Shown here: positions 4,267 through 10,465 of the stretch, piece by piece
Layout of the letters: every line of letters starts with the position of its first letter
Numbering within the stretch: position 1 is the first letter of the stretch
NCBI GenBank assembly: GCA_021845835.1
Contig: JAJZVE010000113.1
Span: 1-10,465, forward strand
Reading direction: 5' to 3'
From: Pseudomonadota bacterium
Lineage (GTDB): Bacteria > Pseudomonadota > Alphaproteobacteria > Acetobacterales > Acetobacteraceae
Length of the DNA stretch: 10,465 nucleotides
Notes under the pieces: model-generated
Databases searched by the model: none
Seen by the model: the letters and a program-made list of their open reading frames with translations, nothing else
What the model was told of the DNA's origin: nothing
Made by a program: the position numbers and the translations under genes

Positions 4267-7221
4267 TCAGTCGAGGGAAAGCCTGGCGTTCATGTCCAGT
4301 TCGAACCGGCCATACGGGTTGACGTGATCCCAGATGAGCGGCGTCAGCGCGCTGAGGTCACGCGGACCGAGTCTTCCCTGCCAATGCGGCTTCGCCAGCA
4401 CCTGCTGGAGCATCAGGGTGTTGATGTAGACCAGACAATTCTGAAGCAGATGCAGGGCCAGCATGCTGATTTCGTGATCCTCCCGCCGGTTGCTGGTCAT
4501 CTCGCCACGGCGGGCAAAGAACACGAAGTCGTTGGCGCCGTTCCACTGCTCGATGACGTTCAGCCCCTCGTTGATTTCCCGGCGCAATGCCTCGCTGTGC
4601 AGGTAGCGGCAGAGAAAAATTGTCTTGACCGCCCTCCCCAGTTCCGCGAACCCCCTGTAGGTCGGATGCTGCACGTTGTTTCTGGTGAACCGCCGCAGGA
4701 TCGCCTCGGTCTCGGCGGTGCCCAGCCGCACGGCGGTCACGTACTTGACCATCTGATCGTACTGCTGGCGGACGGTTTCCCAGTCGACCGGCTTCGTCAA
4801 CGCCGATTGCAAATTCGGATAGGCGTCGGGCTGGCCGGCCTCCGGCCGCGAGAGCTTCTGGGCATTGATCGCCTTCAGCCGGGGCATCAGATGGAAGCCC
4901 AGCAGGCGGCAGAAGGCGAAGGCGACCGTGCTCTGGCCATGGGAATCGACGTATTGCCGATCGACCTCCATTTCGGTGCAGTGATGCACGACGCCTTCGA
5001 TCATCGACGCCACTTCGGACGATGACGGCGACTTCAGTTGTGAATGGATGCACAGGGACTTCCGTTCGACGTGCCAGTAGATCATGACACCGCGCCCACC
5101 GTATCGAACGTGCCATTGTGTGGTCAGGTTCTGATCCCAGGCCCCGAAATGCTTCGAGTCCGACGCGCAGGATGTCGTTCCATCGCCCCAAAGGGCCGGG
5201 CTGCGAGCATGGAGCGTCCCGTCGGTCACGAGCGCAACGGCGCGGCGCAACGCATCGACGGTCAGGTATCGGCGGCGGACGTAAGCCAAGTCCTTGTCAG
5301 TGACGCCGGATTCGAGGCTTGCCATCCGTTGCAGGCCGGCATTGGTGCCGAGGCCATGCAGACAAAGCAGAAGTCGCGGTCGAAGGACGGCCCGGTCCAT
5401 GGTCTCGTAGGCGGTCGGGCTTTTGAGAGCGTCCGTGAAACCCAGCCGAAGATCGGTCTCCTTGACCATATCGAGCAGGCTGGTCATCGGCCAGGTGCTG
5501 GTGATTTCGGCCTTGAGCGCAGCCAAATTCGGCGGATCTGGCTGCGGCTCGAACGGGGTCACCGTGATGGTCCCGCCGCGCTTGCTGGTGATACACACCA
5601 GCGGATTGTGCGGCAGTCCGGAATCCAGCGTGGAGAGCGCTTCCCGCATTTCGGCCTGAACATCCGCGATGAACCGGTCTGGATCGAGCGGCAGGTCCAG
5701 GACCTGGTAGTAGGCGCGTCGCTGCGCGTCAAAATCGGTGGGCAGGTCCTCGTCGGGGTTGCGGTAGCGGTTGGCGCCGACCACCCAGATTTCCTTGCAG
5801 CGCAGTTTCCGCCGCAAGGCTTCGAGAACGCAGATTTCATAGGTGATGCGGTTGACCCGTTCCCGCCCGTCGGGTGCCCTCTCGACCGCCGCCTCACGCC
5901 AAAGGCCGGCCGCCACGCCGTCGATCGGCACGACCTCGCCCGGCGGGAACAGGTGAACGGTGCTGTCGGCGTAGCGCTTCAGAAGATCCAGGGCATCGAT
6001 GACCGGGCGGTGATGCTCGTTGTTGGAGCGGAATTCCAGCTTCCGCAGGATTTCCGGGACCATGCGACGGTAATGGCCCTTGTAGGAATTGCGGATGACC
6101 GTGCGCAGGGTGCTGCGGTAGGCGGGGCCGGTCGCCCTCCATTCCTTGACCAGGTCACGGAGCGTCTGCTTGCCGACGACGGGAAACACGACCTCCCGCA
6201 CGATGCCATCGGGCTGCTCAAGCGAGGCGTCGGCGAGTTCGAACAGGATGTTCTGCTTTCCGGTGATGCGCTTCAGGTCGTTGAGCATCTCGCGCTCGAC
6301 CCGACGTTCGGCGCGCGCACCAATGTGATGGATGGTCTCGATCAGCAGGTCGATCCCGTCATCCGTCAGGCTGCGCCCGCGCAGATGGATGTAGGCGGCC
6401 AACCAGGTCAGGCGGGCCGCCTCGGGGTGGCGGCGCAGTTCGTAGGGGGCCTCGACAGCAACCCGGCGGCGATAGCGCTCCACATCGTGCGGCCGGGCCG
6501 AGCGGAACAGGTCGTCGGGCAAACCGATCTCCCGGACGAGGTCCAACTTCGCCAATTCGTCCTGGATGCTGGCCAGGCTTGGCCGACCGGGGCTGTCGCG
6601 CAGGCGCAGCAGCAGCGCCGGAGCCGTGGACGGGATGCCTTCGCCGCTGATGTCAGCGGCCGGGCGGAGTAAGGCATCCAACCGGACGCGCGTTTCCGGG
6701 GCAAGCTGGGCGACGGTCGATGCGCAAAATTGCTCATCATATGCCCGCAGGGCTGCCCGGATAACCCGGTCAACCCGGTCCGGCGACGGCGGCTCGATGC
6801 GGGAGTCCCGACACCATTGTTCGACAAGGCCAAGCGGGGGCTCGGGATCCGACCCCACGGCGGCGACCTGACCCGTGAGCCACTGTTCCAGGCGGTCGGC
6901 GTCGGCAACCGTCGCTTCCCGGAAACCGAAGAAGGACCGGATTTCCGCACGGTTGCGCTCGACCGTGCGGCCGGTCACAGGGATGGGCGCCGTGGGGACC
7001 GTGGCACCGATCTGGGCAGCGACGTCCATGAAGTGGGCTTCGTCGATCTCGGTCCCGCCGCGCAGAAATCGGCCGTGAACCCGGAAAAACAGAAGCAGAA
7101 CGGCGAAGGCTAGGCGGTTGCCGTGATGCTTGGCGGTGACCAGCGATCGCTCTGCGTCGGTTAGAATCCAACTATCGGAATGGGCATCGTCTCGAATGTG
7201 ATCAAGCGGCAGGGCCGTCAT
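4267..7221 (-). CDS. tnpA: Tn3-family transposase TnpA
   Basis: A 984-residue DDE transposase that cuts at the transposon ends and joins them to the target, giving cointegrates that TnpR resolves. The start at ATG 7221 is chosen because [20 protein letters not shown] matches the family N-terminus (DUF4158-type) and GAGG lies nine bases upstream; the longer frame upstream is out-of-phase tnpR. The catalytic domain carries Asp688 in [12 protein letters not shown], Asp759 in YVDSHGQS and Glu891 in GLNVIEQWN, spaced as in Tn3. Also present are [17 protein letters not shown] and [16 protein letters not shown]. Length and motifs are full, so it is probably active. It overlaps tnpR by 20 bp and is likely co-transcribed. 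It ends [13 protein letters not shown], close to the element end. Confidence 0.95.
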   Translation of the reverse strand: MTALPLDHIRDDAHSDSWILTDAERSLVTAKHHGNRLAFAVLLLFFRVHGRFLRGGTEIDEAHFMDVAAQIGATVPTAPIPVTGRTVERNRAEIRSFFGFREATVADADRLEQWLTGQVAAVGSDPEPPLGLVEQWCRDSRIEPPSPDRVDRVIRAALRAYDEQFCASTVAQLAPETRVRLDALLRPAADISGEGIPSTAPALLLRLRDSPGRPSLASIQDELAKLDLVREIGLPDDLFRSARPHDVERYRRRVAVEAPYELRRHPEAARLTWLAAYIHLRGRSLTDDGIDLLIETIHHIGARAERRVEREMLNDLKRITGKQNILFELADASLEQPDGIVREVVFPVVGKQTLRDLVKEWRATGPAYRSTLRTVIRNSYKGHYRRMVPEILRKLEFRSNNEHHRPVIDALDLLKRYADSTVHLFPPGEVVPIDGVAAGLWREAAVERAPDGRERVNRITYEICVLEALRRKLRCKEIWVVGANRYRNPDEDLPTDFDAQRRAYYQVLDLPLDPDRFIADVQAEMREALSTLDSGLPHNPLVCITSKRGGTITVTPFEPQPDPPNLAALKAEITSTWPMTSLLDMVKETDLRLGFTDALKSPTAYETMDRAVLRPRLLLCLHGLGTNAGLQRMASLESGVTDKDLAYVRRRYLTVDALRRAVALVTDGTLHARSPALWGDGTTSCASDSKHFGAWDQNLTTQWHVRYGGRGVMIYWHVERKSLCIHSQLKSPSSSEVASMIEGVVHHCTEMEVDRQYVDSHGQSTVAFAFCRLLGFHLMPRLKAINAQKLSRPEAGQPDAYPNLQSALTKPVDWETVRQQYDQMVKYVTAVRLGTAETEAILRRFTRNNVQHPTYRGFAELGRAVKTIFLCRYLHSEALRREINEGLNVIEQWNGANDFVFFARRGEMTSNRREDHEISMLALHLLQNCLVYINTLMLQQVLAKPHWQGRLGPRDLSALTPLIWDHVNPYGRFELDMNARLSLD

Positions 7222-7783
7222 TGTCCGCCGCCTCGTCGAGATAGGTGTACAGCGTCTCACGGCTGATGCCGAAGTCTCGTGCCACCTGAGCCTTGGCAAC
7301 GCCAGCCGCGATCCTGTCTCGCATCTCCTGTATTCGCTCGGGGCTGAGCGACTTCTTGCGACCGCGATAGACACCGCGTTTCTTTGCCAGGGCGATTCCT
7401 TCGCGCTGCCGCTCGCGGATCAGGGCGCGCTCGAATTCAGCAAACGCCCCCATGACCGACAACATGAGCGTAGCCATCGGCGAATCCTCGCCGGTGAAGG
7501 TCAGTCCCTCCTTGACGAATTCGACCCGAACGGCGCGCTTCACCAGCTTCTGGACGATGGCCCGCAGGTCGTCAAGATTGCGCGCCAGCCGGTCCATGCT
7601 GTGGACGACAACAGTGTCGCCTTCCCGGGCGAATGAGAGCATTGCATCAAGCTGGGGACGCTGGGCATCTTTTCCGGATGCCTTGTCCACGAACGTCCGA
7701 TCGACACGAACGCCGTCGAGTTGTCGATCGCTATTCTGATCGACGGTGCTGACCCGGATGTAGCCGATGCGCTGCCCCTGCAC
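7202..7783 (-). CDS. tnpR: Tn3-family serine resolvase TnpR
   Basis: A 193-residue serine recombinase that resolves transposition cointegrates at the res site and, in this family, usually represses tnpR and tnpA. Start GTG 7783 is preferred over TTG 7807: GGTGGGGGA precedes it and the protein then begins [20 protein letters not shown] as in Tn3-type resolvases. The nucleophile is Ser12 in [26 protein letters not shown] holds the conserved Arg65 and Arg68. [20 protein letters not shown] and [18 protein letters not shown] form the end of the catalytic domain and the long helix. A C-terminal helix-turn-helix lies at about 164-182 ([16 protein letters not shown]). All parts are intact. The stop lies inside tnpA. 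Confidence 0.95.
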   Translation of the reverse strand: MQGQRIGYIRVSTVDQNSDRQLDGVRVDRTFVDKASGKDAQRPQLDAMLSFAREGDTVVVHSMDRLARNLDDLRAIVQKLVKRAVRVEFVKEGLTFTGEDSPMATLMLSVMGAFAEFERALIRERQREGIALAKKRGVYRGRKKSLSPERIQEMRDRIAAGVAKAQVARDFGISRETLYTYLDEAADNDGPAA

Positions 7784-7912
7784 GGCGTTTCCCCCACCAA
7801 GTGTCAAGTTGACATCTTAGACCAGCGGCGGCCCCTGTCAATCAATCCAGGGCTCCACCCTAGTTGGACGCATTCTGGCGGACGGATCTGACGCCAAGTT
7901 GGGGTGTACCTC
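7784..7912. other. probable res (resolution) site and tnpR/tnpA promoter region
   Basis: In Tn3-family elements with this gene order the resolvase acts in the space just upstream of tnpR, here about 130 bp, the usual size of res. It contains a perfect palindrome TGTCAAGTTGACA at 7802-7814 and a second TGTCAA at 7836-7841. TGTC at the outer edge of half-sites is typical of resolvase binding. I cannot assign subsites I, II and III with confidence. No promoter stands out. Confidence 0.4.
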
Positions 7913-8111
7913 AACCCGACACCGAGGACGGCAGTGGACCAAGGGTGGCGGGGTGTCGAGTCGTCTTGCGTGTCCTCGCCTGCGAGAGTATGCCGCAGCC
8001 TGACCAGCTCACATCCTTCGTGCGGCTCAGACCCGATCTGGTCGGGGCCGCACGAAGTGGTGGTGGCTGGGAGCGGACGCCTTGCTGGATCGGCTTTTCC
8101 GCGCTCTGCAG
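7913..8111. other. short gene-free spacer between Tn3 end and reductase fragment
   Basis: Open frames here are short and lack recognisable motifs. The only clear structure is the long hairpin at 8016-8057, described separately. Confidence 0.4.
8016..8057. repeat. long perfect-stem hairpin (REP-like)
   Basis: CTTCGTGCGGC (8016-8026) pairs perfectly with GCCGCACGAAG (8047-8057). Inside, after a five-base bulge, CCCGA (8032-8036) pairs with TCGGG (8042-8046) around a five-base loop. It starts 54 bases past the reductase stop codon. No T run follows on either strand, so it is not an intrinsic terminator. It could be a repetitive extragenic palindrome or an mRNA 3' stabiliser. Confidence 0.5.
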
Positions 8112-8348
8112 TCAGGAACTTGCGGACATCGTCGGGTAATCCGTGTAGCCGCGCTCTTCGCCCTGGTAGAACGTCGCTGGGTCGGGCTGATTGAGCGGCG
8201 CCCCGGCCTTGATCCGCGCAACAAGGTCGGGATTGGCAAGGAACGCTGAGCCAAACGACACAAAATCTGTCTCACCGGCGGTGATGGCCGCTTCCGCGCG
8301 TTCGGCATCGTACCCGCCGTTGGCGATGTAATTTCCACCGAAGCTGCG
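8112..8348 (-). pseudogene. Old Yellow Enzyme (NemA-like) reductase, C-terminal fragment
   Basis: The minus-strand frame from 8348 to the TGA 8114-8112 gives RSFGGNYIANGGYDAERAEA, then DFVSFGSAFLANPDLVARIK, APLNQPDPATFYQGEERGY and TDYPTMSASS. This is the C-terminus of FMN-dependent Old Yellow Enzyme family ene-reductases (NemA/alkene reductase): the YIANGGY and VSFG..FLANPDL blocks belong to the FMN-phosphate-binding end of the barrel, and GYTDYP is the family tail. Only about 78 of roughly 360 residues are present; the gene is cut at 8348 by the IS66 element. A short piece of the upstream coding sequence lies at 9843-9913. The rest is outside the window or lost, so the protein is not made. 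Confidence 0.87.
8339..8348. repeat. left copy of the IS66 target-site direct repeat
   Basis: CGAAGCTGCG lies directly before the left terminal repeat of the IS66 element and recurs directly after the right one (9843-9852). IS66 elements normally duplicate 8 bp, so two of the ten bases may be coincidence or belong to the element. Confidence 0.8.
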
Positions 8349-8363
8349 TATCTGCTCAACCCG
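8349..8363. repeat. IS66 left terminal inverted repeat
   Basis: TATCTGCTCAACCCG matches the inverted right end at 14 of 15 bases. Confidence 0.85.
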
Positions 8364-8414
8364 CCCCCGGCTGGCACGGGTATAGGGTAGGGTGATAGGG
8401 GTTCGCACAAGGTC

Positions 8415-8442
8415 TTGACACGGGGTGCGGTTCGGGATTCAA
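8415..8442 (+). promoter_or_regulatory. possible -35 element for the IS66 transposase
   Basis: A perfect TTGACA (8415-8420) lies 30 bases before the transposase ATG. A -10 at the normal distance (ATTCAA, 8437-8442) is poor, so this is only a weak candidate. Confidence 0.2.
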
Positions 8443-8449
8443 CCAGCGG

Positions 8450-9835
8450 ATGACTCCGCTGCCGCCGCTGCCCGATCTTTCCCAGCTTTCGCACGACCAG
8501 AAAGACGCGCTGATTGTCGCCCTGTGGTCGCAAGCCCGGCAGGTTGCGGCACTGACGGCACGGGTGGCGGAGTTGGAGGCGAGGCTGAATGAGCCGCCGA
8601 AGACGCCGGACAATTCCAGCACGCCGCCGTCGAAGGGGCAGAAGGCCAACCGCGAGGGCAAGGGCAAGCGGACCGGGCCGCGCGCGGGCAGCGTCGGGCG
8701 CAAGGGTGGCGGCCGGGCGCTGGCGGTGGAGCCGGACCAGTTCGTCACCGCCAAGGTGGCGCGGTGCGGCGGCTGCGGGACGGCCCTGGGTGACGGCGAT
8801 CATGTCCTGCATGGCCGCTACGACAAGATCGACCTGCCGCCGGTTCGGCCTGTGGTGACGCGGGTGGAGCGCTACGCCGGGCATTGCCCCTGCTGCGGCG
8901 GGGTGACGGTGGCCCCCGTCCCCGAGGGCCTGGAGGACGGTTCGCCGTTCGGTCCCGGCATCGTCGCGGCGGCGATCTACCTGCGCTTCGTCCACGCCAT
9001 CAGCTACCAGCGCCTGAGCCGCTTGTTTCTGCACCTGTTCGCCCTGTCGGTGAGCGAAGGCGCCTTGGACGGCATGTTCCGCCGCGCCAAGCCGCTGTTC
9101 GACGGCGAGGTGGACGCCATCCTCGCCCGCCTGCGCCGCTCCCGCGTGGTCTGCTCCGACGAGACCGGCGTGCGCATCGACGGCAAGTCCTGCTGGAACT
9201 GGGTGTTCCAGAACGATGCCGTGGTCATCCACGTCATCCGCAAAACCCGGGCGGCCTCGGTGGTGGCCGAGGTGCTCGACGGCCACCGCCCCGCCATCTG
9301 GGTTTCCGACCTCTACGGCGGCCAGCAGGGGCATGCCGATGCCTGGCAGGTCTGCCTCGCCCACCAACTGCGCGACTGCCAATACGCCATCGAGGCCGGG
9401 GATGGGGTCTTCGCCCCCCGCATGAAAGCCCTGCTGCTGCGCGCCTTCGTCGTCGCCCGCCGACGGCGCAACTTGGCCGAAAGCACCCGGTGCGAATACC
9501 GGCGACGGCTGGATCGCGACCTCGACGCCATCATGGTGCTCGCCCCGGACAACAAGCACGGCAAACGTCTGCGAAAGCGCTACGCCAAGGTCCGTGGCAG
9601 CCTCTTCACCTTTCTGGACCATCCCGACGTCGCCCCCGACAACAACGGCTCCGAGCGCGAGTTGCGCCCCACCGCCACCTACCGCAAGGTCACCGGCGGC
9701 TTCCGATCCGATTGGGGCGCAGACTTCTTCGCCGCAATCCGCTCCGTCGTCGGCACCGCCGCCAGACGCGGCATCGACGCCTATGCTGCCATCCTCAACA
9801 CCCTACGCGGGCAGTCCGTCCTCGCTCCGGGTTGA
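8450..9835 (+). CDS. IS66-family transposase (TnpC type)
   Basis: A 461-residue DDE transposase. An N-terminal helical/coiled-coil segment (about 1-50, with ALTARVAELEARLNE) is followed by the proline/serine linker TPDNSSTPPSKGQ, a basic stretch and a zinc-binding region with Cys106/Cys109 (CGGC) and Cys146/Cys148/Cys149 (CPCC). The catalytic core has Asp237 in CSDETGVRIDG, Asp287 in WVSDLYGG and Glu402 in the DNNGSERELRP motif, all three present. The C-terminus after TYRKVTGGFRS matches the family. The length is normal for single-gene members. The start at ATG 8450 lacks a strong ribosome binding site. The stop codon lies in the right terminal repeat. The protein is probably functional. Confidence 0.95.
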   Translation: MTPLPPLPDLSQLSHDQKDALIVALWSQARQVAALTARVAELEARLNEPPKTPDNSSTPPSKGQKANREGKGKRTGPRAGSVGRKGGGRALAVEPDQFVTAKVARCGGCGTALGDGDHVLHGRYDKIDLPPVRPVVTRVERYAGHCPCCGGVTVAPVPEGLEDGSPFGPGIVAAAIYLRFVHAISYQRLSRLFLHLFALSVSEGALDGMFRRAKPLFDGEVDAILARLRRSRVVCSDETGVRIDGKSCWNWVFQNDAVVIHVIRKTRAASVVAEVLDGHRPAIWVSDLYGGQQGHADAWQVCLAHQLRDCQYAIEAGDGVFAPRMKALLLRAFVVARRRRNLAESTRCEYRRRLDRDLDAIMVLAPDNKHGKRLRKRYAKVRGSLFTFLDHPDVAPDNNGSERELRPTATYRKVTGGFRSDWGADFFAAIRSVVGTAARRGIDAYAAILNTLRGQSVLAPG

Positions 9836-9842
9836 GCTGATA
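9828..9842. repeat. IS66 right terminal inverted repeat
   Basis: Reverse complement TATCAGCTCAACCCG; it contains the transposase stop codon (9833-9835). Confidence 0.85.
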
Positions 9843-9852
9843 CGAAGCTGCG
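9843..9852. repeat. right copy of the IS66 target-site direct repeat
   Basis: CGAAGCTGCG, identical to 8339-8348, directly after the element. Confidence 0.8.
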
Positions 9853-9913
9853 CTTGAACGCAAGGAAGCCGAACTCGCTTTTGCCCAGACGGCACATGCT
9901 TGTTAAGTTGTCC
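9843..9913 (-). pseudogene. internal fragment of the interrupted Old Yellow Enzyme gene
   Basis: Read on the minus strand in the phase that continues into 8338, this stretch encodes MCRLGKSEFGFLAFKRSFG. After removing the IS66 element and one direct repeat, EFGFLAFKRSFGG joins NYIANGGYD without a break, matching in spacing the PF.F.AL+..F.G.YI.N.GYD block of Old Yellow Enzymes. Upstream it ends at the probable IS630 boundary (TA at 9914-9915), so the N-terminal three quarters of the gene is not here. The assignment depends on frame continuity and a remembered family pattern. Confidence 0.55.
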
Positions 9914-9915
9914 TA

Positions 9916-10377
9916 GTGCAGTGACTCATTCAGATGGTGCAGGCAAGCGGCTGAGTTTGGCGAGGATGGTCTCGGCGGGCTTGGTCCATACGAAGGGTTT
10001 GGAGGAGCGGTTGTGCTCCTTGATGTAGCGGCGGATGGCCTCCTGGAGGTCGGCGACGGACTTGAAGACACCGCGGCGGATGCGTCTGCGGGTGATGATG
10101 GAGAAGAAGCCTTCGACAGCATTGAGCCACGAAGCCGATGTGGGGGTGAAATGGAAAACCCAGCGCGGATGATCGGCCAGCCATTCCCTGACCTTGGGGT
10201 GCTTGTGGGTGGCGTAGTTGTCTGCGATGGCGTGGATGACCTTTCCCGCTGGAACCGCCCGCTCCACGGCGTTAAGGAACTTGATGAATTCCTGGTGGGT
10301 GTGCTTGGGCATGCAGCGGCCGACCACTGTGCCGTCGAGGATATTGAGGGCGGCGAACAGGGTGGTGTGGTCGGGCC
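9916..10377 (-). mobile_element. IS630-family element, 5' part missing
   Basis: The 3' portion of an IS630-type element. The preserved end is probably at 9916, next to a TA dinucleotide (9914-9915), as expected because IS630 elements insert at TA; the end sequence reads GTGCAGTGACTCATT. The other side is cut off near 10370-10378, where an array of tandem repeats starts. No second terminal repeat is in the window. Confidence 0.6.
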
Positions 10378-10378
10378 G
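9926..10378 (-). pseudogene. truncated IS630-family transposase
   Basis: The minus-strand frame from about 10370 to the TGA 9928-9926 encodes the C-terminal half of an IS630-family DDE transposase: HTTLFAALNILDGTVVGRCM, HQEFIKFLNAVERAVPAGK, IHAIADNYATHKHPKVREWL, FHFTPTSASWLNAVEGFFS, then RRGVFKSVADLQEAIRRYI and the tail. The second catalytic Asp (DNYATH) and the Glu (WLNAVEGFFS) are present. The N-terminal DNA-binding region and the first catalytic Asp, which lie upstream in the family, are missing. The frame stays open to ATG 10459, but those extra residues (MAKSPAWGGAFNRPQVADWI) come from the tandem repeats and are not IS630 sequence. The product cannot catalyse transposition. Confidence 0.87.
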
Positions 10379-10463
10379 ATGAAATCGCCACCGCAGGCCG
10401 ATCCAATCCGCCACCTGAGGCCGATTGAAAGCGCCACCCCAGGCCGGTGATTTCGCCACCCCC
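10374..10463. repeat. four tandem 22-23-bp repeats, probable end of another insertion sequence
   Basis: Four units start with GGCCG at 10374, 10396, 10419 and 10442, with periods of 22, 23 and 23 bases. Each reads GGCCGAT, a variable AT-containing centre, then CGCCACC. The array abuts the broken IS630 gene. Serial degenerate repeats of about this size at an element end are typical of IS21-family elements, where they bind the transposase, so an IS21-type element may begin here and continue past the window. No istA or istB coding sequence is visible to confirm this. Confidence 0.65.
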
Positions 10464-10465
10464 TT

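Larger units (their letters stand above)
4227..7912 (-). mobile_element. Tn3-family transposon (tnpA, tnpR), ends tentative
   Basis: Both core genes of a replicative Tn3-family unit are present, with no passenger gene. Candidate ends: reading inward, the left side starts GGGGTAAACCC at 4227 and the right side, on the minus strand, starts GAGGTACACCC at 7912. These agree at 9 of 11 bases, and with gaps partly over about 38-40 bases, the usual repeat length in the family. The left repeat begins in the XRE gene and includes the tnpA stop, consistent with family layout. Flanking bases (GATTG and AACCC) are not the expected 5-bp duplication, so the unit may have lost its original flanks. The element's presence is certain; its exact ends are not. 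Confidence 0.5.
8349..9842 (+). mobile_element. complete single-gene IS66-family insertion sequence
   Basis: A 1494-bp element bounded by 15-bp terminal inverted repeats: TATCTGCTCAACCCG at 8349-8363, and the reverse complement of TATCAGCTCAACCCG at 9828-9842, with one mismatch. CGAAGCTGCG flanks both sides. It carries only the large transposase and lacks the accessory tnpA and tnpB genes of classical IS66, as in the ISBst12-like subgroup. It is inserted in a reductase gene in the opposite orientation. Intact ends, a direct repeat and a full transposase argue for a recent and possibly still active insertion. Confidence 0.87.

Noticed and set aside
5044..6672. A 542-residue plus-strand open frame
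   Set aside because: It is antisense to the catalytic and central parts of tnpA, which has clear family motifs. Long antisense frames are common in GC-rich genes.
7221..7374. Starting tnpA at 7374 (1035 residues)
   Set aside because: The extra 51 residues are tnpR read in another frame. Family similarity starts at MTALPL with a ribosome binding site just before it.
8016..8057. The long hairpin as an integron attC site
   Set aside because: The core-site sequences expected at its edges are absent and no integrase or cassette is present.
7864..8194. Two overlapping plus-strand open frames of about 91-96 residues
   Set aside because: They cover the Tn3 end, the hairpin and antisense reductase sequence, are rich in R, P and S, and show no motif.
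8027..9622. A 531-residue minus-strand open frame
   Set aside because: It is antisense to the IS66 transposase and crosses the element boundary and the reductase fragment in the wrong phase.

Overview
GC-rich DNA that looks like part of an alphaproteobacterial plasmid, probably Rhodospirillales-like (Azospirillum/Acetobacteraceae type). The case rests on a RepA of the RepA_C family set in an iteron origin, an XRE regulator of alphaproteobacterial type, and a dense layer of transposons. Genus-level placement is inference.

Layout. (1) 1-1372 is a scarred region. It holds a possible partial reading frame leaving the left edge, a Tn3-family transposase remnant (177-428, minus), a 3' remnant of an XRE-type regulator (441-551, plus), and two unrecognised minus-strand genes joined by an ATGA overlap, the first of them broken by a one-base frameshift. 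(2) 1373-2982 is the replication module: repA (1645-2574, minus) with a strong ribosome binding site and a terminator, set between two clusters of a 14-bp iteron (at least 15 copies, both orientations), with an AT-rich probable unwinding element inside the upstream cluster. (3) 2983-4261 has about 240 bp of unassigned DNA, a perfect hairpin, an unrecognised helical protein gene, and an XRE regulator whose start and end both look rebuilt. (4) 4267-7783 is a Tn3-family transposon core: tnpA (984 aa, complete DDE) overlapping tnpR (193 aa serine resolvase). Degenerate candidate terminal repeats lie at 4227 and 7912. (5) 7913-9915 is an Old Yellow Enzyme family reductase gene cut by a complete single-gene IS66-family element (8349-9842) flanked by 10-bp direct repeats. 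Removing the element and one repeat restores the reading frame. (6) 9916-10465 is the 3' part of an IS630-family transposase gene, cut off by four tandem 22-23-bp repeats that resemble the end of another insertion sequence, perhaps IS21 family.

How it works together: RepA probably binds the iterons to start replication and to limit copy number, and a palindrome in the repA leader is a candidate operator. The remainder is nested transposition and decay. Tn3 insertion or deletion reshaped the XRE gene, IS66 broke the reductase gene, and a further element truncated the IS630. I see no CRISPR array, tRNA or rRNA. The least explained parts are the two-sided iteron arrangement, the gene pair at 560-1372 and the protein at 3262-3846.
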